Shown: positions 41,355 through 49,458 of the stretch, piece by piece | Layout of the letters: the number at the start of each line of letters is the position of its first letter | How positions within the stretch are numbered: position 1 is the first letter of the stretch | NCBI GenBank assembly: GCA_017399225.1 | Contig: JAFQEB010000085.1 | Location: forward strand, 1 to 64,000 | Direction: 5' to 3' | DNA from: Clostridia bacterium | Lineage (GTDB): Bacteria > Bacillota_A > Clostridia > Christensenellales > Aristaeellaceae | Length of the DNA stretch: 64,000 nucleotides | The notes under the pieces: model-generated | The model's input: only the letters and a program-made list of their open reading frames with translations | Databases searched by the model: none | What the model was told of the DNA's origin: nothing | Made by a program: the position numbers and the translations under genes

Positions 41355-41392
41355 CGAAACCGTTTGCGTTACGGAATAACATGTGATATAAT
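41355..41392 (+). promoter_or_regulatory. cellobiose phosphorylase promoter with LacI/cre-like operator
   Basis: Extended -10 TGaTATAAT (41384-41392), -35 TTGCGT (41364-41369) at 17-bp spacing. The palindrome CGAAACCGTTTGCG (41355-41368), with a central CG as in LacI/CcpA operators, covers the -35 box, which favours repression. Confidence 0.7.
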
Positions 41393-41481
41393 GGATTTGC
41401 GACAATATGCGCTGCGGGATTTTCCTGCGGCAGACGGTCGGCTGCCAGGCGGCCGGCTCATATACAAGGAGGTAAGGACAC

Positions 41482-43926
41482 ATGAAGTACGGCCATTTCG
41501 ACGACAAGGCCCGCGAGTATGTCATTGACACGCCCCGCACGCCCTATCCGTGGATCAACTACCTCGGCTGTGAGAAGTTCTTCGGCATCATTTCCAACAC
41601 CGCAGGCGGCTACTGCTTCTACCGCGACGCACGCCTCCGCCGCGTGACCCGCTACCGCTACAACAATATGCCCGTGGATAACGGCGGCCGCTACTTCTAT
41701 GTCAAGGACGGCGACGCTGTATGGAATCCCGGCTGGAAGCCCGTCAAGACCGAGCTGGATGAGTACTCCTGCCGTCACGGCATGGGCTACACCGTCATCA
41801 CCGGCAAGAAGAACGGCCTGAAGGCCAGCCAGCTGTCCTTCGTGCCCATGGGCGTGAACGCGGAAGTTCATCAGATCACCCTGACCAATGAGTCCGACGC
41901 CGCCAAGGACGTCATCCTGACCTCCTTTGTCGAGTTCTGCCTGTGGGACGCCTCCGACGACATGCTGAACTTCCAGCGCAACTTCTCCACCGGCGAAGTG
42001 GAAGTCGAGGACGGCGTGATCTACCACAAGACCGAGTACCGCGAGCGCCGCAATCACTATGCCTTCTACACCGTCAATGCCCCCATTTCCGGTTTTGACA
42101 CCGATATGGAGACCTTCCTGGGCCTGTACAACGGCTTCGACGCGCCCCAGGCCGTCCTGACCGGCGAGATGGGCAATTCCATGGCTTCTGGCTGGCAGCC
42201 CATGGCCGCCCATCAGGTGAAGGTCACCCTCCAGCCTGGCGAGAGCAAGAAGTACAACTTCGTGCTGGGCTATGTTGAGGTGCCCGTGGACGAGAAGTTC
42301 GTGGCCCCCGGCGTGATCAACAAGGCCCCCGCCAAGGCCATGATCAACAGCCTGACCACCGACGAGCAGATCGCCGCTGCCTTCGACGCCCTGAAGGCCC
42401 ACTGGGACAACCTGCTCTCCGCCTACACCCTCACCACCCCCGACGAGAAGCTGGGCCGCATGGTCAACATCTGGAACCCCTACCAGTGCATGGTGACCTT
42501 CAACATGTCCCGCTCCACGTCCATGTTCGAGTCCGGCGTTGGCCGCGGCATGGGCTTCCGCGATTCTTCCCAGGACCTGCTGGGCTTCGTGCATCAGATC
42601 CCCGAGCGCGCCCGTGAGCGCATCCTGGACATCGCTGCCACCCAGTTCCGCGACGGCGGCTGCTACCATCAGTATCAGCCCCTGACCAAGAAGGGCAACA
42701 ACGACATCGGCGGCGGCTTCAATGACGATCCGCTGTGGCTGATCGCGGGCACTGCCGCGTACATCAAGGAGACCGGCGACTTCGGCATCCTGGATGAGGC
42801 CACCCCCTATGACTGCAATCCCAATGACTGCGGCACCCTGCTGGAGCACCTGGAGAACAGCTTCTACCATGTCGTCAACAACAAGGGCCCGCACGGCCTG
42901 CCGCTCATTGGCCGCGCCGACTGGAACGACTGCCTGAACCTGAACTGCTTCTCCGACGCCCCCGGCGAGTCCTTCCAGACCTTCTCCAACCCCAACGCGC
43001 CCGATGACCGCGTGGCCGAGTCCGTGCTGATCGCCGGCATGTTCGTGGCCATCGGCCCCGAGCTGGTCAACATCCTCAAGATCAAGGGCATGGACGAGAA
43101 GGCCGCTGCCTGCCAGGCTGAGATCGATGCGATGCGTCAGGTCATCCTGACCGCCGGCTGGGACGGCGACTGGTTTGTCCGCGCCTACGACGCCTTCGGC
43201 AACAAGATCGGCTCCAAGGAGTGCGACGACGGTAAGATCTTCATCGAGTCCCAGGGCTACTGCATCATGGGCGGCGTGGGTGTTGAAGATGGCAAGGCCG
43301 AGAAGGCCCTGAAGTCCGTTGAGGAGTGGCTGGAGACTGAGCACGGCATCGTGCTGCTGCAGCCCGCGTACAAGGAGTACCACCTCGAGCTGGGCGAAGT
43401 GTCCTCCTATCCTCCGGGATACAAGGAGAACGCCGGCATCTTCTGCCACAACAACCCCTGGATCATCGCGGCGGAGACCGTGGTGGGCCACGGCGACCGC
43501 GCCTTCAAGCTGTACTCCAAGATCGCTCCTGCTTACCGCGAGGAGATCTCCGACAAGCACAAGATGGAGCCCTACGTCTACAGCCAGATGATTGCCGGCA
43601 AGGACGCGAAGAACTTCGGCCAGGCCAAGAACAGCTGGCTGACCGGTACTGCGGCGTGGAACTTCTACGTCATCAGCAACTACATCCTGGGCATCAAGCC
43701 TGACTGGTTCGGTCTGAAGATCGATCCCTGCATCCCCCACGACTGGGACACCTACGCGGTCTCCCGCCGTTTCCGCGGCGCGACCTACGCGATCACCATC
43801 AACAACCCCGACAAGGTCTGCCGCGGCGTGAAGAGCGTTGTGGTCGACGGCACTGCCATCGAGGGCAACGTGCTGCCGGTGTTTGCGGATGGCAAGACCC
43901 ACGAAGTGGTTGTGACCCTCGGCTAA
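41482..43926 (+). CDS. cellobiose phosphorylase (GH94)
   Basis: An 814-residue cytoplasmic enzyme converting cellobiose and phosphate to glucose 1-phosphate and glucose, saving ATP. From memory, it follows the Clostridium thermocellum enzyme along its whole length: '[20 protein letters not shown]', '[16 protein letters not shown]', '[20 protein letters not shown]', the catalytic DWNDC (480-484) and '[18 protein letters not shown]'. Length is identical within a few residues. The ATG is behind AAGGAGG. Codon use looks strongly biased (GGC, CTG, GAG), suggesting high expression. Confidence 0.96.
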   Translation: MKYGHFDDKAREYVIDTPRTPYPWINYLGCEKFFGIISNTAGGYCFYRDARLRRVTRYRYNNMPVDNGGRYFYVKDGDAVWNPGWKPVKTELDEYSCRHGMGYTVITGKKNGLKASQLSFVPMGVNAEVHQITLTNESDAAKDVILTSFVEFCLWDASDDMLNFQRNFSTGEVEVEDGVIYHKTEYRERRNHYAFYTVNAPISGFDTDMETFLGLYNGFDAPQAVLTGEMGNSMASGWQPMAAHQVKVTLQPGESKKYNFVLGYVEVPVDEKFVAPGVINKAPAKAMINSLTTDEQIAAAFDALKAHWDNLLSAYTLTTPDEKLGRMVNIWNPYQCMVTFNMSRSTSMFESGVGRGMGFRDSSQDLLGFVHQIPERARERILDIAATQFRDGGCYHQYQPLTKKGNNDIGGGFNDDPLWLIAGTAAYIKETGDFGILDEATPYDCNPNDCGTLLEHLENSFYHVVNNKGPHGLPLIGRADWNDCLNLNCFSDAPGESFQTFSNPNAPDDRVAESVLIAGMFVAIGPELVNILKIKGMDEKAAACQAEIDAMRQVILTAGWDGDWFVRAYDAFGNKIGSKECDDGKIFIESQGYCIMGGVGVEDGKAEKALKSVEEWLETEHGIVLLQPAYKEYHLELGEVSSYPPGYKENAGIFCHNNPWIIAAETVVGHGDRAFKLYSKIAPAYREEISDKHKMEPYVYSQMIAGKDAKNFGQAKNSWLTGTAAWNFYVISNYILGIKPDWFGLKIDPCIPHDWDTYAVSRRFRGATYAITINNPDKVCRGVKSVVVDGTAIEGNVLPVFADGKTHEVVVTLG

Positions 43927-43985
43927 GGGACGCTGTCCCTTAGAACCCTGCCAGAGGGATTCATCCCTCTGGACACCCTTTTCGC
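43924..43985. repeat. dispersed hairpin repeats after cellobiose phosphorylase
   Basis: AAGGGACGCTGTCCCTT and CCAGAGGGATTCATCCCTCTGG follow the stop codon directly. They belong to the same class as the units at 36700 and 49218. Confidence 0.6.
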
Positions 43986-44040
43986 GATCATGCTGAGCAC
44001 CTTCGGTTGAAGATGAGCCCGCGTGATGATGAAAGGATTC

Positions 44041-44074
44041 AGGCCGCTGCATGGAGACGTGCGGCGGCCTTTTC
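44041..44074 (+). terminator. hairpin with T-tail before the methyltransferase gene
   Basis: AGGCCGC / GCGGCCT stem followed by TTTT, placed only 3 bases before the CAGGAGG site of the next gene. It may end the phosphorylase transcript or act as an attenuator. Confidence 0.5.
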
Positions 44075-44085
44075 AGGAGGCTGCC

Positions 44086-44868
44086 ATGACCAACGAATCC
44101 CTGACCCTGTTCATCCCCCTGTACGGCAAGGCGCTGATGTCCCGCGAGGGCTTCCTGCCCGACCCGACGGCGGAGGAGATCGTGTCCACGGTGGACTTCG
44201 ACTTCACGAAGGTCGACCAGTCCCGCAAGCTGGCGATCTACATGGCCATGCGGGCGGCGCTCTTTGACGGCTATGCCCGTGACTTCGCCGCACAGCACCC
44301 GGATGGCCTCGTCCTGCAGCTGGGCGTGGGGCTGGACAGCCGCGTGAAGCGCGTGCCCTGCCAAAACCCCTGGTACGATCTCGACTTCCCCGACGTGATC
44401 GACCTGCGCCGCACGTATTTCCCGGAGGATGCGCGATATCACCTGATCGCCGCGCCTGCGCTGCCTGCGGACTGGCTGACCGGCGTCCCGAAGGCGCAAA
44501 ACGCCCTCGTCCTCGCGGAGGGCCTGAGCATGTACCTCTCCGAGGGCGACATGCGCGCCCTGATGGCGGCCCTGCAGGCGCATTTTGGACAGGTGACCTT
44601 CATCTTCGACGCGTACAGCAAGCGGGCGGCGAAGCTCTCCGCGCTCAAGAACCCCGTCAATGCTGTGAAGGCGAAGATCGACTTCGCTCTGGACGCCCCG
44701 GCGGAGCTGATTGCCGGTACGCAGGGGATGACCGCGGTGCTCAACGACGATATCATCACCCCGGAGGCGATCAGCCGCCTGAGGGGCCTCGACCGGTGGC
44801 GCTTCCGCTTCATGGGGCGCTTCGGCAGCAGCTTTTATCGCATCTATGGCTACGAGCTGAAAAAATAA
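44086..44868 (+). CDS. SAM-dependent O-methyltransferase (leucine carboxyl methyltransferase-like)
   Basis: A 260-residue class I methyltransferase of the LCMT/TIGR00027 group. The SAM loop is 'VLQLGVGLDSRVKRV', then 'WYDLDFPDVIDLRR' and 'ALVLAEGLSMYL', all typical. Bacterial members usually methylate small polyketide-like or unknown substrates. The ATG is behind CAGGAGG. It follows the cellobiose phosphorylase gene but is separated by repeats and a hairpin, so a functional link is unlikely. Confidence 0.88.
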   Translation: MTNESLTLFIPLYGKALMSREGFLPDPTAEEIVSTVDFDFTKVDQSRKLAIYMAMRAALFDGYARDFAAQHPDGLVLQLGVGLDSRVKRVPCQNPWYDLDFPDVIDLRRTYFPEDARYHLIAAPALPADWLTGVPKAQNALVLAEGLSMYLSEGDMRALMAALQAHFGQVTFIFDAYSKRAAKLSALKNPVNAVKAKIDFALDAPAELIAGTQGMTAVLNDDIITPEAISRLRGLDRWRFRFMGRFGSSFYRIYGYELKK

Positions 44869-44872
44869 AGGC

Positions 44873-44943
44873 TACCGATCCTGTAGGAATCCGAACGTTC
44901 TGTGCTTCACGGAGCGAACGGAGGCCGGCAGGATCGGTATTTT
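44873..44943 (+). terminator. long terminator hairpin
   Basis: TACCGATCCTG / CAGGATCGGTA outer stem enclosing a second stem (GAACGTTC..GAGCGAAC region), with the tail TTTTCGC. Confidence 0.85.
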
Positions 44944-44950
44944 CGCTTCT

Positions 44951-44966
44951 TCGAAAATGATTTCGC
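44951..44966. promoter_or_regulatory. operator-like palindrome matching the GH94 site
   Basis: TCGAAAATGATTTCGC differs at two positions from the operator at 21385. It lies about 90 bases upstream of the hpf leader promoter. Confidence 0.5.
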
Positions 44967-45034
44967 ATATTCAATGTTCGTCTTTGTCAAAAACGGCAAA
45001 ATTTCTTGCCTTTTTTCAAATTTTTCAGCAGGAA

Positions 45035-45062
45035 TTGCAGGGCGGACGGCGAAATGTATAAT
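45035..45062 (+). promoter_or_regulatory. promoter of the hpf leader
   Basis: -35-like TTGCAG (45035-45040), a 16-bp spacer, perfect -10 TATAAT (45057-45062). Transcription would begin near 45070, giving a leader of about 170 bases. Confidence 0.65.
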
Positions 45063-45073
45063 CACAATAAACC

Positions 45074-45215
45074 GAAAGGGCGTGATGCCAGTGGCGCATC
45101 CGGATCACCGGAAGTCCTGACCGGGATGATCGGTCAGCAGCCGCAGCAAGCGGCAGGTGAAAAAGCCTGAGTTATCCCAAACGATCATCACCGGCTTGTG
45201 CTTCCGCAAAAGCTT
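45074..45215 (+). ncRNA. candidate raiA-motif structured RNA
   Basis: The leader between the promoter and hpf/raiA has dense conserved-looking pairing: GTGATG (45082-45087) with CATCAC (45186-45191) as a closing stem; hairpins TCCGG-atca-CCGGA (45099-45112), GACCG-ggatgat-CGGTC (45119-45135) and GCCGC-agcaa-GCGGC (45140-45154); and an alternative pairing GATGATCG (45125-45132) with CGATCATC (45182-45189) that would compete with one hairpin or form a pseudoknot. A structured RNA of about this size directly upstream of raiA genes is known as the raiA motif in Firmicutes and Actinobacteria. Identity is inferred from position, size and pairing. Confidence 0.55.
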
Positions 45216-45241
45216 ATCAGTTTGCGAAAGGAGCACACCTT

Positions 45242-45790
45242 ATGAAGTTGACGATCACTGCGAAGAATATGACGGTATCCCCCAACGTTACCCGCCGCAT
45301 CGAAAAGAAGACCGAGAAGATGGGCCGTTACCTTTACCCTGACACCGAGATGCAGGTGCGTCTGAGCAGGGAAAACAAACGGGACCTCCGCGTCGTTGAA
45401 ATCACCGTACCGATGGGCAATAACGTATACCTGCGCGCAGAGGCCTCCGAACCGGAAAATCTGTTCCTGGCCATTGACCAGGCCCTGGCCAAAATCGAGC
45501 GGCAGATCCACCGTCACCGTACCAAGCTGGGCAAGCGCATCAAGGAGGATGCGTTCGCTGCCCCCGAACCCGAGTACATCGAGGACGAGATCGCTGTGGA
45601 GGAAGCAGCCCCGCAGATCGTCCGCCGCAAAACATTCCCGGTGCGTCCCATGTCTGTGGAGGACGCAGCCGTTCAGATGGAAATGCTGGGTCACAGCTTC
45701 TTCGCATTCGTCAACGTGGAAACCGAGAGAACCAATATCCTCTACCAGCGCAAGGACGGCGGACTGGGTCTGCTGGAGCCGGAAGCGTAA
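45242..45790 (+). CDS. hpf: ribosome hibernation-promoting factor, long form
   Basis: A 182-residue protein (also called RaiA) that binds the 30S subunit and pairs two ribosomes into inactive 100S dimers in stress or stationary phase. The N-terminal S30AE domain (1-100) has 'TENMTVSPNVTRRIEKKTEK'-like start and 'VRLSRENKRDLRVVEITVP'. The C-terminal dimerisation domain (about 125-182) has 'FFAFVNVETERTNILYQRKD' and 'GGLGLLEPE'. Length and two-domain layout are those of the long form of Firmicutes. The ATG is behind AAAGGAG. It is preceded by the structured leader. Confidence 0.95.
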   Translation: MKLTITAKNMTVSPNVTRRIEKKTEKMGRYLYPDTEMQVRLSRENKRDLRVVEITVPMGNNVYLRAEASEPENLFLAIDQALAKIERQIHRHRTKLGKRIKEDAFAAPEPEYIEDEIAVEEAAPQIVRRKTFPVRPMSVEDAAVQMEMLGHSFFAFVNVETERTNILYQRKDGGLGLLEPEA

Positions 45791-46138
45791 GGAGATGTCT
45801 TCTGCGAAATTCCCGCACCATCTGATGGCTGGATTTGCACCATCTGCGTCGTGAATCAATCTCGATTACCATCCAGGTAATCTTCGATTTCTTCACTTAG
45901 CATCTGGCACAAATTCATCTCATCATCCGGCACGTTCATTTCTTGAAGCCGTCTCATTGGGCGGCAGCGGGTGAAACAGCGCAGAAGTTTCTGACCACGG
46001 CTCATATCGCAGTTTGACTGCTTGACTGAATGTCGCGCCACGCAATTGCAGGAGGAAAAGCCGATGGGCTGACGATCGCCGCAAGGCAGGAAAACTGAAT
46101 AGCATGATCGAATAAGTAAGTCGAGGAATCGACGTTCA
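45791..46138. other. spacer without a supported gene
   Basis: A 61-codon open frame on the minus strand (45856-46041, ending 'EEIEDYLDGNRD') has no ribosome binding site. The second reading frame overlapping it is similarly protein-like in part, so a decayed short gene is possible. On the plus strand GAGGAAAAGCCGATG opens a frame of only two codons. Confidence 0.4.
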
Positions 46139-46174
46139 GGGCTTCCGGAGCGAAAGATCCGGGAGCCCTTTTAT
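46139..46174 (+). terminator. terminator/attenuator before the ferredoxin gene
   Basis: Stem GGGCTTCCGGA / TCCGGGAGCCC followed by TTTTATGG, ending 30 bases before the ferredoxin start. Confidence 0.75.
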
Positions 46175-46203
46175 GGCAGCACATATGTAAGGAGGCGTAC
46201 CCC

Positions 46204-46392
46204 ATGGACAATGTGAAACGGATCGTGGACAGCGGCGTATGCACTGGCTGCGGCGCCTGCCTGGGCTGCGAGCACCTGCGCCTGGAGCGCAGTCCGCTGG
46301 GATTTGACGTTCCCGCACCGGATGACGGCTGTATCCGCTGCGGCAAGTGTGTGGCCGCGTGCGTCTTTGATCCGCTGCGGGAGGACGACTGA
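46204..46392 (+). CDS. small two-cluster ferredoxin-like protein
   Basis: A 62-residue protein with two Cys motifs for [4Fe-4S] clusters: C13-x2-C16-x2-C19-x2-C22 and C43-x2-C46-x2-C49-x3-C53. The first motif has two residues before the last Cys instead of the usual three. Electron carrier in the cytoplasm; the partner is unknown. The ATG is behind AAGGAGG, and strong hairpins lie on both sides, so it is probably a monocistron. Confidence 0.88.
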   Translation: MDNVKRIVDSGVCTGCGACLGCEHLRLERSPLGFDVPAPDDGCIRCGKCVAACVFDPLREDD

Positions 46393-46397
46393 AAAGC

Positions 46398-46433
46398 AAT
46401 GGGAGCTGTCGCATGTGCGGCAGCTCCCATTTG
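46398..46433. terminator. terminator after the ferredoxin gene
   Basis: Perfect stem AATGGGAGCTG / CAGCTCCCATT with TTGTCGTG behind it; the minus side reads GCTTTTCAG. Confidence 0.75.
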
Positions 46434-46511
46434 TCGTGTTCAATTCGCAGCAAGATCAGCCAGGCGCGTACTATGCAGAAGCCGTATGCGCGCATACGCC
46501 GGTCGGAGGGC

Positions 46512-46754
46512 TCAGCCCTTCTTGCCGAACAGGCCCTTCAGCTTGCCCAGCAGGCCGGTAGCCTTCTTGGCAACGTCTTCGATGTCGATCTTGGCCATGA
46601 CGCCCTGGACGACCGCGTCGAGCTGCTCATCGGGCAGGTCGATGCCGATCAGGCCCTCGATGGTCTTGGTGGGGTTGGCCTTGAACTTGGCCAGCAGGCC
46701 GTCGTCGCCCTGCAGCTTTTCCAGCACATCGGCAATGATCTTCTGAATATCCAT
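46512..46754 (-). CDS. small helical protein of unknown function
   Basis: An 80-residue soluble protein: 'DIQKIIADVLEKLQGDDGLL' and 'KANPTKTIEGLIGIDLPDEQ', then 'AVVQGVMAKIDIEDVAKKAT' and a basic Gly-Leu-Lys tail. Similar short proteins are seen in gut Clostridia, and the helical layout recalls Nif11-type leader domains, though no peptide-maturation genes are near. The ATG is behind AAAGGAGG. Confidence 0.65.
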   Translation of the reverse strand: MDIQKIIADVLEKLQGDDGLLAKFKANPTKTIEGLIGIDLPDEQLDAVVQGVMAKIDIEDVAKKATGLLGKLKGLFGKKG

Positions 46755-46866
46755 GTGATTTCCTCCTTTTCGCGGCGGCGCCGGCCGCCCTGCGTTGGTA
46801 TTATCATACACCTAAAATGGGCGTGATGCAAGGGATTGCGCAAAATCTTCACGCATCGGTCACAAT

Positions 46867-47184
46867 TTATCCGTTCCAGCTTTCCAGCGTATCCTGGGCC
46901 AGGCGGAGGAATTCGCTGAGCTTCATGCGGTTCTCCGGGGTAAGGCTGCCGGGCAAATGCTGCTCATAAGTGTTGAGGCTGGCGCTGAGAAGATATTGGG
47001 GCGTTGTGTCCAGGGCATTGCACAGGCAGACAAGGGTCTCCAGGCTGGCGATGCGGGTGCCGCGCTCGATGTGCCCCATAAACGAGGCGGATATGCCGAC
47101 CTGCTCGGCCAGCTCCTCCTGGGTCAGCGAGGCCTGGCGGCGTAATGCCCGCACCCGCTTTCCAAGATCCTTATAGTCGATCAT
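46867..47184 (-). CDS. XRE-family helix-turn-helix regulator
   Basis: A 105-residue regulator whose first 65 residues form an HTH_3 domain ('LTQEELAEQVGISASFMGHI' with 'ERGTRIASLETLVCLCNAL'). The short C-terminal helical part ends in 'LAQDTLESWNG'. Two ATGs compete: 47190 is only 3 bases behind AGGAGG, so 47184 is preferred. It probably regulates itself; repeats AGCGCA at 47265 and 47284 lie upstream. Confidence 0.88.
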   Translation of the reverse strand: MIDYKDLGKRVRALRRQASLTQEELAEQVGISASFMGHIERGTRIASLETLVCLCNALDTTPQYLLSASLNTYEQHLPGSLTPENRMKLSEFLRLAQDTLESWNG

Positions 47185-47546
47185 TGTCATATTCCTCCTG
47201 CTATTGGGGATGCTGCCGTTTGCATGATGCAGCAGGTGAACACTGCAAACAATATTTTACTTGAAGCGCAGTTTTTGATACACAGCGCAAAAGTTTGAAA
47301 ATTGTACTTATGGAAGCAATTTGCTCTTTTTGTGTAAATTGCCCCCTGCCGGAAAGGCAGCATAGCGCCTCTGTAAAAAAATTTGGGAAAGGACTGTACT
47401 TTTTAAAGAATGCGTGTTATAATTACCACTGCAGCCCAACCAGGTATCCAAGGTAGAATCCTCCATTTGGCGTCACTTGACCCCGCTGGAAGCATTGACC
47501 TATAGGTTTCGGTATGGGTGACACATAATTTAGGAGGTTTCCCACC
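47185..47546. other. divergent regulatory spacer
   Basis: It carries the control regions of the XRE gene (minus) and the zinc-ribbon gene (plus). Seen: direct repeats AGCGCA..TTTG at 47265 and 47284, and the promoter at 47415. No gene. Confidence 0.5.
47415..47423 (+). promoter_or_regulatory. extended -10 promoter of the zinc-ribbon gene
   Basis: TGtTATAAT, a perfect extended -10 with no good -35, about 120 bases upstream of the start. Confidence 0.6.
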
Positions 47547-47843
47547 ATGTACCAGGATGAAACGCTTGTCTGCCGTGACTGTAACAACGAGTTCGTGTTC
47601 TCTGCTTCCGAGCAGCAGTTCTTCGCCGACAAGGGCTTCCAGAACAAGCCCTCCCGCTGCGCCGCTTGCCGCGCTGCCCGTCGCGCCCAGAACGGCGGCA
47701 ACACCGCTTCTGCTCCCCGTCAGATGTACGAAGTGATCTGCGATGGCTGCCAGCAGCCCACTCAGGTTCCCTTCCAGCCCCGCGGCGATCGCCCCGTCTA
47801 CTGCCGTGAGTGCTTCGCTGCCCAGCGCGCTGCCCGTTACTAA
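47547..47843 (+). CDS. zinc-ribbon protein with four CxxC motifs
   Basis: A 98-residue protein with two zinc ribbons: C9-x2-C12 with C38-x2-C41 ('LVCRDCNNEFVFSASEQQFF', 'CAACRAARRA'), and C65-x2-C68 with C86-x2-C89 ('VICDGCQQPTQVPFQPRGDR', 'YCRECFAAQR'). The N-terminal half matches the 'probable zinc-binding domain' family often found in cold-shock-like small proteins of Firmicutes. Nucleic-acid binding is likely but unproven. Strong AGGAGG, strong terminator and biased codons suggest high expression. Confidence 0.88.
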   Translation: MYQDETLVCRDCNNEFVFSASEQQFFADKGFQNKPSRCAACRAARRAQNGGNTASAPRQMYEVICDGCQQPTQVPFQPRGDRPVYCRECFAAQRAARY

Positions 47844-47883
47844 TTAACGGCGGTTCGTCCGGCGAAAGCTGAACAGAACTTTT

Positions 47884-47916
47884 ACTCCCTGCGGTTCGCC
47901 GCGGGGAGTTTTTTTT
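47884..47916 (+). terminator. strong terminator after the zinc-ribbon gene
   Basis: ACTCCCTGCGG-ttcg-CCGCGGGGAGT followed by eight T; UUCG tetraloop. Confidence 0.92.
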
Positions 47917-48126
47917 GTTGGTTCCGGAGGCGGGCTGGTGGCTGGCAAAGGGCAAGAAGCAGGCGTCCGACAAAAGTCTTGTTCTTCCTGTGTATTTCGC
48001 TTGCAATTTGGCATGATATGGTGCATACTATAAGAGCGGTACGGAAAACGACCGCCGGGCAGAAAATGTCCCACTTAAACAAAAACCATTTCCTGATAAC
48101 AGGATACATTGAAGGAGGAACTCATT

Positions 48127-49203
48127 ATGGATCGCGTATTTAACTTCTCTCCCGGCCCCTCTATGCTGGCTCTGCCTGTGCTGGAAAAGGCGCAGAAGGA
48201 TCTGATGTGCTACGGCAACGCCGGCATGTCCGTGATGGAGATGTCCCACCGCAGCAAGATGTACACCGACATCTATGACAAGACGGTGGCGGATCTGCGC
48301 GCGGTGATGAACATCCCTGACGACTACGACGTGCTGTTCCTGCAGGGCGGCGCGACGGAGCAGTTCTCCGCGATCCCCCTGAACCTGATGAAGACTGGCA
48401 AGGCCGACTACGTCGACTCCGGCAACTTCGCGCACCTGGCTGCTGAGGAAGCCAAGCGCTACGGCACGGTCAACATCGCTGCCTCCAGCCGCGAGGACAA
48501 CTACACCTATGTGCCGGACATGAAGACCGCCAACTTCTCCGACGATGCGGATTACGTCCACATCTGCCAGAACAACACCATCTACGGCACCCGCTACATC
48601 GAGCTGCCGGATGTCAAGGCTCCCATCGTGGCGGACTGCTCCTCCATGATCCTCTCCGAGCCCATGGACGTGACCAAGTACGGCGTGATCTACGCCGGTG
48701 CGCAGAAGAACATCGGCCCCAGCGGCCTGTGCGTCATGGTGGTCAAGAAGGATCTGCTGGGCAACGCCAACAAGCTCTGCCCGAAGCTGATGAACTGGAC
48801 CGTCCAGTCCGAAAAGGGCAGCATGTACAACACCCCCAACACCTGGGGCATCTACCTGGCCGGCCTGACCTTCGAGTGGCTGCTCTCCATCGGCGGCATT
48901 GACGCCATCTACAAGGTCAACCAGGAGAAGGCTGCGATGCTGTACGACTTCCTGGACAACTCCAAGCTGTTCAAGGCGACTGCCCAGAAGGAATACCGCA
49001 GCCTGATGAACGTGACCTTCATCACCGGCGATGCGGACAAGGATGCGGCTTTCGTGAAGGCTGCTGCTGCCGAGGGCCTGGTGAACCTGAAGGGCCACCG
49101 CTCCGTGGGCGGTATGCGCGCGAGCATCTACAATGCGATGCCTGTGGAAGGCGTGCAGAAGCTGGTCGACTTCATGAAGAAGTTCGAGGCCGCCAACGCC
49201 TGA
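48127..49203 (+). CDS. serC: phosphoserine aminotransferase
   Basis: A 358-residue PLP enzyme that converts 3-phosphohydroxypyruvate and glutamate to phosphoserine, the second step of serine synthesis. 'FNFSPGPSMLALPVLEKAQK' and 'GNAGMSVMEMSHRS' at the N-terminus, the PLP lysine K194 in 'YAGAQKNIGPSGL', and 'GHRSVGGMRASIYNAMP' at the C-terminus are diagnostic. The ATG is behind AAGGAGG. serA follows after a repeat-rich spacer of 255 bases. Confidence 0.96.
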   Translation: MDRVFNFSPGPSMLALPVLEKAQKDLMCYGNAGMSVMEMSHRSKMYTDIYDKTVADLRAVMNIPDDYDVLFLQGGATEQFSAIPLNLMKTGKADYVDSGNFAHLAAEEAKRYGTVNIAASSREDNYTYVPDMKTANFSDDADYVHICQNNTIYGTRYIELPDVKAPIVADCSSMILSEPMDVTKYGVIYAGAQKNIGPSGLCVMVVKKDLLGNANKLCPKLMNWTVQSEKGSMYNTPNTWGIYLAGLTFEWLLSIGGIDAIYKVNQEKAAMLYDFLDNSKLFKATAQKEYRSLMNVTFITGDADKDAAFVKAAAAEGLVNLKGHRSVGGMRASIYNAMPVEGVQKLVDFMKKFEAANA

Positions 49204-49217
49204 TAGGGAAAAGCGAA

Positions 49218-49330
49218 AGGGTTAAGGGCCGACGGCCCTTACGGGGTCCAGGGCCGCGGAGGCCCTGGCGCAGGTGGAGGGGTGCGGAGCCCCTCCCCGC
49301 CGGAGGCCCCGGGCCGCAGCCCGAAAACCG
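49218..49330. repeat. dispersed hairpin repeats between serC and serA
   Basis: Series of palindromes: AAGGGCCGACGGCCCTT, CCAGGGCCGCGGAGGCCCTGG and GGGGTGCGGAGCCCC, ending GCCCCGGGCCGCAGCCCG. Same family as 36700 and base 1 of the window. Confidence 0.65.
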
Positions 49331-49340
49331 TCACAACGCC

Positions 49341-49376
49341 TTTGAAATATCCTCCGGAAACGGAGGATATTTCAAA
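49341..49376 (+). promoter_or_regulatory. perfect 16-bp stem with GAAA loop upstream of serA
   Basis: TTTGAAATATCCTCCG-gaaa-CGGAGGATATTTCAAA. A very stable RNA hairpin without T-run, 82 bases before the serA start; it may control serA or stabilise processed mRNA. Confidence 0.6.
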
Positions 49377-49458
49377 CAGTTCAACCAACTCCAAAAGAAA
49401 AGCCATCCAGTCCAACACTTATCACCCCGGACTGACAAAACAGCAGGAGGCCAAAGCC

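Noticed and set aside
41458..44583. 1041-codon open frame on the minus strand opposite cellobiose phosphorylase
   Set aside because: Antisense shadow of a strongly codon-biased gene. No ribosome binding site and no plausible protein features.
45856..46041. 61-codon open frame on the minus strand
   Set aside because: No ribosome binding site, no recognisable family, and another frame across the same bases looks equally protein-like; kept only as a note in the spacer entry.
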